Assembly (NCBI RefSeq): GCF_900163665.1
Contig: NZ_FUIA01000025.1
Span: forward strand, 62,001 to 126,000
Origin: Frigoribacterium sp. JB110
GTDB lineage: Bacteria > Actinomycetota > Actinomycetes > Actinomycetales > Microbacteriaceae
DNA length: 64,000 bases
Reading direction: 5' to 3'
Shown: positions 45,097-53,160 of the stretch, one piece after another
Position numbering within the stretch: position 1 is the first letter of the stretch
Layout: each line of letters begins with the position of its first letter
Notes under the pieces: model-generated
What the model saw: only the letters and a program-made list of their open reading frames with translations
The model's database searches: none
What the model was told of the DNA's origin: nothing
Made by a program: the position numbers and the translations under genes

Positions 45097-47757
45097 CTAG
45101 TCGTCATCGTCGTTGTTGCCGTTTCCATTGCCGCCGTTGCCGTTGCCGTTGTTGCCATCGTCATCATCATCGTCATCGCCGCCACCGCAGCTCTTCGAGC
45201 TGTACTCGATCGTGACGGTGCTGCCGGATGAGACGACGGAGCCGCCGCTCGGGTCGGTGCCTCTGGCACGGTCCTCGTCCAGATCGCCGTTCTTCTTGCA
45301 GGAGCCGAGCGATGTGTTGAGACCGGCCGACTGTATCGCGCCTCTCGCATCCGACACGGACATGCCGGATACATCCGGCACCGAGACGCCGTTTCCGTTG
45401 CTGGGATGGATCGTCACGATGGAGCCGCTCGGCGCGCTGCCGCCGGGATCGGTGCTGTGCACTGTGCCCTCAGGTTCCGTTCCGGCCACCGAACTGCCGA
45501 CCCTCGCGTTGAAACCGGCCTCCTCGAGCGCGGCGGTCGCGTCGCCGACGGACATACCCTTCACGTTCGGGATGTCGGCCAGAATGACGCGGGTCAACTC
45601 GCTGTCGGGCGACGGGAACGGGTCGCTGCCGAGCTGGGCGTTTGCGGCCCGCTGCGTCTCGCGCGCGATATGGTACCGGATGGACTGCAGGCCGTGCCCG
45701 AAGATCGTGTCGTCCCCGGAAGCGTTGCCCGCCCACCCAGCGGTCGCCGCGCGGGTCGACGACTCGACGAGCATGGTCTGCAGGTCCTGGTGGGTACCGG
45801 TCTTGCCGATCAGCGGAGTGCCGTCATAGGGGTTGCCGCCGGAGCCGGTTCCGCCGTTCATGACGCCGGCGAGGGCATACGACGCGGTCGCGGCGACCTC
45901 GGGTTCGAGCACCTTCTTGCAGTCGTGCTCGGGGAGGGTCATCTCTTTGCCGTCGGGATCGAGCGCCTTCTTGATGGCACGCTGGTCGCAGAGCACGCCG
46001 CCGTTGGCGACCGTTCCGTAGGCGGAGGCGAGGTCGATCGGAGCGATCGCTTTGTCGCCGATGACGTTGTTGGGGACGTTCTCCTCGGTGACCTTCTTGC
46101 CGTTGCCGAGTGTGACCCCGAGCCGGTCGGCGACCTTGTTGATTCCGCAGATGTCGAGCTGCTCGGCCATCGCCATGAACCCCGTGTTGAGCGAGGCGGA
46201 TGTGAAGTCCATCGGCGTGCTCACGCGCCCTTGTATTCCGCCGAAGTTGCGCATCTCGGTCTGCTGGATCGCTCCGCAGACGTTCATGTTGAAGGGCCGG
46301 CTGGTGCCGTCGATGGACTCTCTCACGGAGCGCCCGCTCTCGAGCCAGTCGAGCAGTGTGAACATCTTGTAGGTCGAACCGGCCGAGAAGCCGTTCGCAT
46401 GGCCACGGTCGGCGCCCGCTGCGTACACGAGGCTCGTGTAGCCGTCGCCGGATGAGTGGTTCGGGCTGAGGCTGTAGTCGGTGTTCTGCGCCATCGCCAG
46501 GATGTCGCCCGTGCGCGGATCGACCGTGACGACCGTCGACCCGAAGTTCATGCCGTCGACGGTCTGCGGTGCGTAGTTGTTGATCGCATCTTCCGCCGCC
46601 TGCTGGATGAACGGGTTCAGCGTCGTGTAGATCTTCAGACCGCCTCGGCTGAGCACCTGGCGACGCTCGTCCGCCGACTCGCCGAACGCCTCGTCGTTCA
46701 GCACGGTCTGGCGCACGTACTCGCAGAAATACGCCGCGTCGCCCGCCTGCTGACAGCCCTGAGTTCTCGATGTGATGTTGGGCTTGATCTCGGCGTCGTG
46801 GTACTTGTCGTGCTGGTCGTCCGTGATCTTTCCGTCTTCGAGCATGCGGTTCAGCACGTAGTTCTGTCGCGACTTCGCGTACCTGTAGCCGTCCTCGGCG
46901 GAGTTGACCATCTCACCCTGGATCTCTCGGGTGCCTTCCTTCTTGTCGATGCGCAGCAGGTTCGGGTTCTGCACGACGCCAGCGAGGATCGCGGCCTCGC
47001 CGATGGTGATGTCCTTCACGCTCTTTCCGAAGTAGCGCTTCGCCGCGGCCTCGATGCCGTAGGTCTGGCCGCCGAAGTTCGCGAAGTTGAGGTAGCCGAG
47101 CAGGATCTGCTCTTTGGTGTACTTCTTCTCGATGGCGATCGCGAAGCGCATCTCCTGGAGCTTGCGCTGGTATCCCTCGGTGCCGCTGGAATCCGTCTGC
47201 TCGTTGTAGCAGTCGATGATCGCCGCCTGCTGATCCTCGGATGCCAGGCTGTCGAAGTCATCCGGGAGGTCTTCGCTCGTGCCAGCCTCGCAGCGCTGCA
47301 CGAGCACGTTCTTGACGAACTGCTGGGTGATCGTCGACGCGCCCTGCGTGCTGCCGCCGCCGGCGTTCTGGAGGAGCGCGCGCGAGGTGCCGATCAGGTC
47401 GACGCCGCCGTGGTCGTAGAAGCGGGGGTCCTCACTCGAGAGCACAGCGTCGATGACGACCTGCGGCAGGTCTTCGTACTCGAGCGGGATGCGGTTCTGG
47501 TCGTAGAACGTGGCGAGCTCGACGTTCTTGCCCTTGTCGTTCTCGACGTAGATCGTGGTCGGCAGCATCGGCTGGTCGACCTCGAGGTCTGCGGGAATGT
47601 TCTCGAACATCGTCATGGCGCCGGATGCGGTGTAGCCGCTGAGCGCGATAGCGGGAGTGACCGTCGCGGTGACGAGCAGCCCGGCCACGGCGCTCAGGCC
47701 GACGAGACCGAGAATGCCGCCGACGACACCGCCGAGCGTTCTCTTCGAGTGAGGCAT
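45097..47757 (-). CDS. ponA: bifunctional class A penicillin-binding protein with PASTA domains
   Basis: The 886-residue protein polymerises and cross-links peptidoglycan. A membrane anchor is at about residues 10-40. The GT51 transglycosylase domain has catalytic Glu109 in S-S-E-D-P-R-F-Y-D-H-G-G and S-T-I-T-Q-Q at about 141-146. The transpeptidase domain has S461-T-Y-K464, S-L-N at 522-524 and K-T-G-T near 672. Two PASTA repeats (about 725-860) follow, and then a tail made almost only of D, G and N. TACCAT stands exactly 6 bases before the ATG, supporting 47757 as the start. The order ponA, small protein, ridA recalls the ponA2 region of mycobacteria. Confidence 0.95.
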   Translation of the reverse strand: MPHSKRTLGGVVGGILGLVGLSAVAGLLVTATVTPAIALSGYTASGAMTMFENIPADLEVDQPMLPTTIYVENDKGKNVELATFYDQNRIPLEYEDLPQVVIDAVLSSEDPRFYDHGGVDLIGTSRALLQNAGGGSTQGASTITQQFVKNVLVQRCEAGTSEDLPDDFDSLASEDQQAAIIDCYNEQTDSSGTEGYQRKLQEMRFAIAIEKKYTKEQILLGYLNFANFGGQTYGIEAAAKRYFGKSVKDITIGEAAILAGVVQNPNLLRIDKKEGTREIQGEMVNSAEDGYRYAKSRQNYVLNRMLEDGKITDDQHDKYHDAEIKPNITSRTQGCQQAGDAAYFCEYVRQTVLNDEAFGESADERRQVLSRGGLKIYTTLNPFIQQAAEDAINNYAPQTVDGMNFGSTVVTVDPRTGDILAMAQNTDYSLSPNHSSGDGYTSLVYAAGADRGHANGFSAGSTYKMFTLLDWLESGRSVRESIDGTSRPFNMNVCGAIQQTEMRNFGGIQGRVSTPMDFTSASLNTGFMAMAEQLDICGINKVADRLGVTLGNGKKVTEENVPNNVIGDKAIAPIDLASAYGTVANGGVLCDQRAIKKALDPDGKEMTLPEHDCKKVLEPEVAATASYALAGVMNGGTGSGGNPYDGTPLIGKTGTHQDLQTMLVESSTRAATAGWAGNASGDDTIFGHGLQSIRYHIARETQRAANAQLGSDPFPSPDSELTRVILADIPNVKGMSVGDATAALEEAGFNARVGSSVAGTEPEGTVHSTDPGGSAPSGSIVTIHPSNGNGVSVPDVSGMSVSDARGAIQSAGLNTSLGSCKKNGDLDEDRARGTDPSGGSVVSSGSTVTIEYSSKSCGGGDDDDDDDGNNGNGNGGNGNGNNDDDD

Positions 47758-47763
47758 AGGCTG

Positions 47764-47769
47764 ATGGTA
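47764..47769 (-). promoter_or_regulatory. candidate -10 hexamer of ponA
   Basis: On the minus strand TACCAT lies exactly 6 bases before the ATG at 47757, predicting a leaderless ponA transcript. Confidence 0.42.
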
Positions 47770-47855
47770 ATAGCGTTCCCTGTGGAGAATCTGCTTTGCC
47801 GGACAGATCCGCATGGAGCGCGCACCGACTTTCTGCACACGACACCGGGAGTGCC

Positions 47856-48077
47856 ATGACCACGTGGGAGTACCTCACGACGCCGCTGCTGATCCACAAC
47901 ACGGCGCAGATTCTGAACAACTGGGGCAAACAGGGCTGGGAGCTCGTGCAGGTCGTGACGGGGCCGGAAGGCGGACTCGTCGCCTATCTGAAGCGGCCCG
48001 TCACCGATTCCGGGCCCGCCAACGCGGGGCTTGGCGCCGCTGCCGAGGCCGCCAAGCAGTTCGAGGGCGAGCAGTGA
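47856..48077 (+). CDS. DUF4177-like small protein
   Basis: The 73-residue protein begins W-E-Y-L-T-T-P-L-L and contains N-N-W-G-K-Q-G-W-E-L-V-Q-V-V, a pattern seen in DUF4177-like proteins, followed by an Ala-rich C-terminus. Function is unknown. It is divergent from ponA (98 bases) and overlaps ridA by 4 bases (GTGA at 48074-48077), so the two are co-translated. The same small gene next to ridA and ponA is common in actinobacteria. Confidence 0.78.
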   Translation: MTTWEYLTTPLLIHNTAQILNNWGKQGWELVQVVTGPEGGLVAYLKRPVTDSGPANAGLGAAAEAAKQFEGEQ

Positions 48078-48541
48078 GCGTCTCGGCTCGCCTCGCCGAG
48101 CTCGGCATCGACCTGCCGACTGTCGCCGCGCCGGTTGCCGCGTACATTCCGGCCAAGATCCACGGCGACCTGGTCTGGACATCCGGACAGCTGCCGTTCG
48201 TCTCGGGCGACCTGCCGGCCACGGGCAAGGTCGGCGACGGGCACGGTCTCGTTCCCGCGCCCGACGCGAAGGACCTCGCCCGAACGTGCGCGCTGAACGC
48301 GCTCGCCGCAGCGGCCGCCGCTGTCGGCGACGTCGACCGGATCACCGGTGTGTTCAAAGCGACGGGTTTCGTCGCATCCGACCCCGCCTTCACCGGCCAG
48401 CCCGGCGTCATCAACGGAACGAGCGAAGTGCTCGGCGAGATCTTCGGCGACGCCGGCGCACACAGCCGCTCAGCCGTCGGAGTCGCCGCGCTCCCGCTCG
48501 ATGCGCCGGTGGAGGTCGAGGTCGCCTTCACCTTCGCGTAG
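48074..48541 (+). CDS. ridA: RidA-family protein
   Basis: The 155-residue protein belongs to the YjgF/RidA family, whose best-known members hydrolyse reactive enamine/imine intermediates. The V-W-T-S-G-Q-L-P segment and the C-terminal S-R-S-A-V-G-V-A-A-L-P-L, then V-E-V-E-V-A-F, match the family. The arginine in S-R-S-A is the likely catalytic residue. The GTG start overlaps the DUF4177-like gene. The last 10 codons lie inside a repeat that recurs near 56.35 kb. Confidence 0.9.
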   Translation: MSVSARLAELGIDLPTVAAPVAAYIPAKIHGDLVWTSGQLPFVSGDLPATGKVGDGHGLVPAPDAKDLARTCALNALAAAAAAVGDVDRITGVFKATGFVASDPAFTGQPGVINGTSEVLGEIFGDAGAHSRSAVGVAALPLDAPVEVEVAFTFA

Positions 48542-48638
48542 GGCGCGTCGCGCCAGGGCGCTGAGCCGCGGCACAATCGCCCGCTCGAGGCACTTTCGAC
48601 CCGAATACGCCGCGGCTCGGGGATTCTGCCGCGGCTGG
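48512..48638 (+). repeat. direct repeat copy A (ridA tail plus downstream sequence)
   Basis: This stretch of about 127 bases begins with GAGGTCGAGGTCGCCTTC inside ridA and recurs, with small gaps, at 56343-56464 in the same orientation. Shared blocks include CCAGGGCGCTGAG, TCGCCCG and CGCCGCGGCTCG. It ends in an inverted repeat: GAGCCGCGGCACAAT (48562-48576) against ATTCTGCCGCGGCTG (48623-48637). The two copies bracket the surface-glycan cluster. Confidence 0.82.
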
Positions 48639-48673
48639 GGTGCGGTCGTCGTCGTGATCGCCCGCGGCGACAC

Positions 48674-48679
48674 TAGAAT
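48674..48679 (+). promoter_or_regulatory. candidate -10 hexamer for the glycan cluster
   Basis: TAGAAT (5 of 6 to consensus) lies 54 bases before the GT2 start at 48734. No good -35 is visible. It is the best promoter candidate in the gap between ridA and the cluster. Confidence 0.35.
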
Positions 48680-48733
48680 CGTGCACGCGGTGTGAAGATG
48701 TGTGCGCCGAACCGTCTACGAAAGAAACCAGCA

Positions 48734-49798
48734 ATGCGTCTGTTCGTTCAGGTCCCCTGTCTCAACGAGGAGCAGACCCTGCCACTCGTGCTCGAGAGCA
48801 TCCCGAAAGAGATCCCAGGGATCGATGAGATTCACGTCCTGATCATCGACGACGGATCGAGCGACCGCACCGTCGAGGTGGCGCGGTCGTTCGGTGTCGA
48901 ACACTTCGTGTTCCACACGCGCAACATGGGGCTGGCGCGCTCGTTCCGCGATGGCGTCGACTACGCGCTGCAGCACGGCGCCGACATCGTGGTGAACACG
49001 GACGGCGACAACCAGTACCCGCAGGAGCGCATCTCCGACCTGGTGCAGCCCATCGTGCACGGAACCGCCGACATCGTCATCGGCGACCGGCAGACGAAGA
49101 CGATCTCGCACTTCTCGCCGTTCAAGAAGCTGATGCAGCGCATCGGCAGCCAGGTGGTCAACTTCGCCGGCGGCACGAAGCTGCCGGATGCGGCCAGCGG
49201 TTTCCGCGCCTACTCGCGCGAATCGCTGTACCGGCTGAACGTGGTCACCGAGTTCAGCTACTGCATGGAGACGATCATCCAGGCGGGACACAAGCGCATG
49301 CGGATCGACAGCGTGGCGGTGACGACGAACCCGAAGACTCGGGAGTCGCGGCTGTTCAAGAACATCTTCCAGCACATGGGGCGCTCCGGCCAGGCCATCA
49401 TGCGCAGCTACATCATGTTCAAGCCGCACGCGGTGTTCCTGAGTCTCGGGCTGCTGTTCCTGATCCTGGCGCTGATCCCGTTCGTCCGGTACCTCGTGCT
49501 GATGTGGATCGGATCGGCCGGCGACCATGTGCAGTCGCTCATCCTCGGCGTCGCGCTGCTCGTCGGCAGTCTGCTGTGCTTCGCGCTGCTGGTGATCTCC
49601 GACATGCTGCGAACGAATCGCGCCCTGGTCGAGGAGAGTCTGGAGCGGCTCAGGGCCGTGCAGTACGCTCCGCAGAACCAGATCGACCCGACCGTGCCGT
49701 CCGCCGCCGACGCGGTGCGCCACCCGTCGATGAGGGTGACGCCTCCGCACGCAATGCGGGGGATGCACGACGATGGAACCGAAGCCGACCGCGCATAG
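48734..49798 (+). CDS. GT2 membrane glycosyltransferase (polyprenyl-phosphate type)
   Basis: The 354-residue protein has a GT-A catalytic domain (about 1-225) with P-C-L-N-E-E at the start, D-D-G-S-S-D near 38-43, and the metal-binding D-G-D in N-T-D-G-D-N-Q-Y-P near 93. Two membrane helices follow (about 232-258 and 268-295), then a hydrophilic tail. This layout matches DPM1/GtrB-like enzymes that move a sugar to polyprenyl phosphate. It is the first gene of the glycan cluster. The ATG at 48734 has only a weak ribosome-binding site (GAAAGAAA). Confidence 0.86.
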   Translation: MRLFVQVPCLNEEQTLPLVLESIPKEIPGIDEIHVLIIDDGSSDRTVEVARSFGVEHFVFHTRNMGLARSFRDGVDYALQHGADIVVNTDGDNQYPQERISDLVQPIVHGTADIVIGDRQTKTISHFSPFKKLMQRIGSQVVNFAGGTKLPDAASGFRAYSRESLYRLNVVTEFSYCMETIIQAGHKRMRIDSVAVTTNPKTRESRLFKNIFQHMGRSGQAIMRSYIMFKPHAVFLSLGLLFLILALIPFVRYLVLMWIGSAGDHVQSLILGVALLVGSLLCFALLVISDMLRTNRALVEESLERLRAVQYAPQNQIDPTVPSAADAVRHPSMRVTPPHAMRGMHDDGTEADRA

Positions 49799-49825
49799 CG
49801 CCGTCAGGATCGAGACGATACAACC

Positions 49826-50899
49826 GTGCTGAACAAGCTCAAGAAGATCGCGAAAGCACTGCTCGCCATCACCTGGATCCGTCGCGTCTACGAGACGGTG
49901 AACCGGATCTTCCTCGAGGTGTTCGGGGGAAGCCGCGTGCTCACGCACCTGGTCTACTTCGTCAGCTTCATCACCTTCAACCGCGAGCAGGCCGCAGTGC
50001 TTCGGGGGCGGCGGAACTACTACCGCAACAAGAACCGCGAACGCATCACCCATGTCGAGCTGCGTCGCAACATCCACAGGCTCGAGAAGGGCCTGATCAT
50101 GCGTCCGCGGCGCGACGTCTTCGCCCGCGACTACATCACCGAGACCATCGAGTTCTACGAGCAGGCGGCGGAACAGTGCCGCACGGCTCCCGGCACGATG
50201 GACCAGAGCGAGATGGACTGGGCCCACGACGTGCTCACCGAGTACTTCCGAGTGTCGGCCTCTGGTGACGACGCGGTCGATGCCGCGCGTGCGCGCTTCG
50301 ACAGCGCAGAGTACGACGCGGAGCCGACGGGGAAGATCCCGTACGTGAAGCAGCAGCTCTCCGATATCGACTACGACGCGTTCGAGGCGCTCGTCACACA
50401 GCGCCGCAGCGTGCGCTGGTACGAGGACCGTGAGATTCCGCGTGAGCTGATCGACAAGGCGCTGCTGCTGGCCAGGCAGGCGCCGAGCGCGTGCAACAGG
50501 CTTCCGTACGAGTTCCGGATCTTCGACTCTCCCGAGATGGTCCGCACCGTTTCCGACATCCCGTTCGGCACCGCCGGATACGGTCACAACATCCCGGCCG
50601 TCGCGGTCGTGGTGGGGAAGCTGGAGTCGTACTTCAGCCCGCGCGACCGCCACGCCGTGTACGTCGACGGTTCGCTCGCCGCCATGCAGTTCATGCTCGG
50701 TCTCGAGACCATGGGGCTGAGCTCCAGTGTGATCAACTGGCCGGACTTCGAACCGCTCGAGCGCAAGATGCAGAAGACGCTCGGCCTCGACTTGACCGAT
50801 CGCGTCGTCATGCTGATCGCCTTCGGCTACGCCCATCCAGAGGGGATGGTGCCGCACTCGAAGAAGAAGGAGCTCGACACCTTCCGCCGCTACAACTGA
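49826..50899 (+). CDS. nitroreductase-family protein with long N-terminal extension
   Basis: The 357-residue protein has a C-terminal flavin-dependent nitroreductase-like domain (about 190-345): R-R-S-V-R-W-Y-E-D at the FMN-binding start, Q-A-P-S-A-C-N-R-L-P, then G-S-L-A-A-M-Q-F-M-L. The first 185 or so residues are unusual: a basic amphipathic start, hydrophobic stretches (about 38-54), and an Arg-rich helical segment, suggesting membrane association. The redox substrate is unknown. Similar proteins occur in polysaccharide clusters with pyruvyl-transferase genes, as here. It starts with GTG at 49826. Confidence 0.8.
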   Translation: MLNKLKKIAKALLAITWIRRVYETVNRIFLEVFGGSRVLTHLVYFVSFITFNREQAAVLRGRRNYYRNKNRERITHVELRRNIHRLEKGLIMRPRRDVFARDYITETIEFYEQAAEQCRTAPGTMDQSEMDWAHDVLTEYFRVSASGDDAVDAARARFDSAEYDAEPTGKIPYVKQQLSDIDYDAFEALVTQRRSVRWYEDREIPRELIDKALLLARQAPSACNRLPYEFRIFDSPEMVRTVSDIPFGTAGYGHNIPAVAVVVGKLESYFSPRDRHAVYVDGSLAAMQFMLGLETMGLSSSVINWPDFEPLERKMQKTLGLDLTDRVVMLIAFGYAHPEGMVPHSKKKELDTFRRYN

Positions 50900-51891
50900 T
50901 GTCTGAGGAATCGACGGGCGCCGAACCACCGCGCAAGCGGCGCTCCGTGAAGAAGCAGGTGCTGCGCTGGGCGATCACGATCGTCGTCGTCGGCGTCGTC
51001 GGGTACTTCTTCTCCCGGTCGCTGATCGAGAACTGGCAGGAGCTGCAGGCGAACCCTGTCGACTTCGATTGGCGCTGGATCGTCGCAACTGTCGCGTTCG
51101 CACTCGCCGTTCCGCTGACCGGGCTGCTGTGGGCACGCATCATCCGCGTCTGCGACACCGATGCCAGGATCAGCGCGGTCGAAGCTGTGGCAGTGCAGTG
51201 CCTGTCATGGGTGCTGAAGTACATCCCCGGTCAGGTCGGTTCGGTCGCGAACAAGGTGCTGTGGGCGAAGAAGAAGGGCATCAGTCGCACGCTCGTCGTC
51301 ATCAGCTTCATCTACGAGAACGTCTTCCTGCAGCTGGCCTCGATCGTACCCGCCGTCGTCATCCTGTTCCTCAGCCTCGGTCCGCAGATATTCGGCGCCA
51401 ACGTCACCACTCTCGTGATGCCGCTGCTCGTGCTGATCCCCCTGGCACTGGTGATGTATCGGCCGTTGTTCCACGGCATCCTGAGCCGGGTGGCCAAGCG
51501 GGCGCTGAAACAGGATGTGCCCCGCGAGTACTTCCTCAGCAGCTGGCAGTCGCTGCGGTCGGCTGTGGAGTTCCTGGGGCCGCGCATCCTGAACGGCGTC
51601 GGCTTCGTGCTGATCGCCGTGACGGTGTCGGATGTCGGCCCCGAGATGTGGCTGCCGTTCGCCGCCGCCTATGTGCTGGCAGGGGCCATCGGCATCCTGG
51701 CGATCTTCGTGCCCAGTGGCATCGGCGTGCGCGAAGCCATCATCGTGCTGGTCCTCAGCCAGTACATCCCCGTTGCGCAGGCGATTGTGATCAGCCTGAT
51801 CGCTCGTCTGCTGTCCACCGTCGGTGATCTCGGCGTCGCCGCCGTGTACCTGATCACCCGCCGGACCATTCCGAAGGAGATCCGTCCGTGA
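50899..51891 (+). CDS. flippase-like integral membrane protein (LPG_synthase_TM/UPF0104 type)
   Basis: The 330-residue protein has a basic cytoplasmic N-terminus and about eight membrane helices. It carries family-typical K-Y-I-P-G-Q-V-G-S (about 109-117) and the later P-S-G-I-G-V-R-E-A near residue 277. The family includes the flippase-like half of lysyl-phosphatidylglycerol synthases and many proteins in glycan clusters that may move lipid-linked sugars. The ATG overlaps the preceding stop (TGATG). Its role here as lipid-linked glycan flippase is inference. Confidence 0.82.
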   Translation: MSEESTGAEPPRKRRSVKKQVLRWAITIVVVGVVGYFFSRSLIENWQELQANPVDFDWRWIVATVAFALAVPLTGLLWARIIRVCDTDARISAVEAVAVQCLSWVLKYIPGQVGSVANKVLWAKKKGISRTLVVISFIYENVFLQLASIVPAVVILFLSLGPQIFGANVTTLVMPLLVLIPLALVMYRPLFHGILSRVAKRALKQDVPREYFLSSWQSLRSAVEFLGPRILNGVGFVLIAVTVSDVGPEMWLPFAAAYVLAGAIGILAIFVPSGIGVREAIIVLVLSQYIPVAQAIVISLIARLLSTVGDLGVAAVYLITRRTIPKEIRP

Positions 51892-53132
51892 CTGACCAGC
51901 CCTCCCCGCACATCACCATCATCGGATCGGCGCTCTCCGGCAACAAGGGCGCCTCTGCGATGCTGGAGAGCGCCATCCAGACCTTGAACGCACGGCTCGA
52001 CAACCCGCGGTTCACGCTGTTCAGCATGTACCCGCGAGAGGATCGCGCGCAGAACCACTACGACAACCTCGACATCGTCGCTGCGAACCCGAAGCAGCTC
52101 GGGGTCACGATCAACCTGCTCGCGCTGGGGCATCGACTGCTGCCGTTCCTGCGTCCGCTGCTGCGCAAGCGCTCCAAGGCGATCCGGGCGCTCACATCCA
52201 GCCAGGTGCTGCTCGATCAGGGCGGCATCACCTTCACCGACGGCCGCGAGAAGTTCCTGCTCTACAACGTCGCGTCCATCCTGCCGGCGCTGAACACCTC
52301 GACTCCGGTGTTCAAATGCGCGCAGGCGGTCGGGCCGTTCACGAACCCGGTGAACAGGTTCGTCTCGAAGGTCTTCCTGCCCAAGGTCCGCACGCTCGTT
52401 ACCCGCGGCCGGATCACCCACGAACTCGCCGAGGGGCTCGGACTGAAGAACCTGCACGCCGGCGCCGACTACGCCTTCTCGCTGGAGATGGACGGCACCG
52501 AGGCCGAGCAGGTCGCCGAGCATGTCGATCTGACGTTCTTCGACGATGGCGACGTGGTCGGCGTATGCCCGAGCGTGGTGCTGCAGAAGAAGGTCGAAGC
52601 GCGCGGAGGGGACTACATCAGCCAGATCGTCTCCTTCATCGCGCATCTGCGTGCGCAGGGCAAGAAGGTGGTTCTGGTGCCGCACAGCGTGCGCACCGGA
52701 ACGCACAAGGCGCACAACAACGACCTGCCGCTGTGCGTGGAGATCGACTCGCGGCTCGCTCACGGCGAAGACCTGCTCTTCATCGACCGCGAACTGAGCT
52801 CGCAGCAGCTGCGGTACCTCATCGGTCGCTGCGACCTCTTCGTCGCCAGCCGTTTCCACGCCATGGTGTCGTCGCTGGCGATGGCCGTGCCGACGCTGGT
52901 GATCGGCTGGAGCCACAAGTACCGCGAAGTGCTGGAGATGTTCGAGCTCGAGGAATGGGCATTCGGCCACGACAAGCTCAACCCGGCCCATCTTCAGCAG
53001 CGCTTCGCCGAACTCGACGCGCAGCGTGGTGCCGTGCAGGCGAAGCTCGACGCTCATCTGCCCGAGGTCAAGCAGCGCTCTCTCGCGCAGGCCGACCTCA
53101 TCGCCGACATCGTCCGCGCCCCTCGCGGGTAG
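51888..53132 (+). CDS. polysaccharide pyruvyl transferase family protein 1
   Basis: The 414-residue protein matches the PS_pyruv_trans (CsaB/WcaK-like) family: an N-terminal G-S-x-x-S-G-N-K-G-A-S-A-M segment, L-D-Q-G-G-I-T-F-T-D, V-G-V-C-P-S, V-L-V-P-H, and the late S-R-F-H-A-M-V-S-S motif with the catalytic-type histidine. Members add pyruvate ketals to sugars of surface polymers, though some act as glycosyltransferases. The GTG start overlaps the flippase-like gene by 4 bases, so the four + strand genes from 48734 to 53132 are an operon. Confidence 0.85.
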   Translation: MTDQPSPHITIIGSALSGNKGASAMLESAIQTLNARLDNPRFTLFSMYPREDRAQNHYDNLDIVAANPKQLGVTINLLALGHRLLPFLRPLLRKRSKAIRALTSSQVLLDQGGITFTDGREKFLLYNVASILPALNTSTPVFKCAQAVGPFTNPVNRFVSKVFLPKVRTLVTRGRITHELAEGLGLKNLHAGADYAFSLEMDGTEAEQVAEHVDLTFFDDGDVVGVCPSVVLQKKVEARGGDYISQIVSFIAHLRAQGKKVVLVPHSVRTGTHKAHNNDLPLCVEIDSRLAHGEDLLFIDRELSSQQLRYLIGRCDLFVASRFHAMVSSLAMAVPTLVIGWSHKYREVLEMFELEEWAFGHDKLNPAHLQQRFAELDAQRGAVQAKLDAHLPEVKQRSLAQADLIADIVRAPRG

Positions 53133-53160
53133 CGCGAGGCGGCGACCCCGCGGACCGGCG

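Noticed and set aside
48716..50929. Minus-strand open frame of 737 codons opposite the GT2 and nitroreductase-like genes
   Set aside because: It spans two genes with clear motifs and itself contains no domain or start signal.
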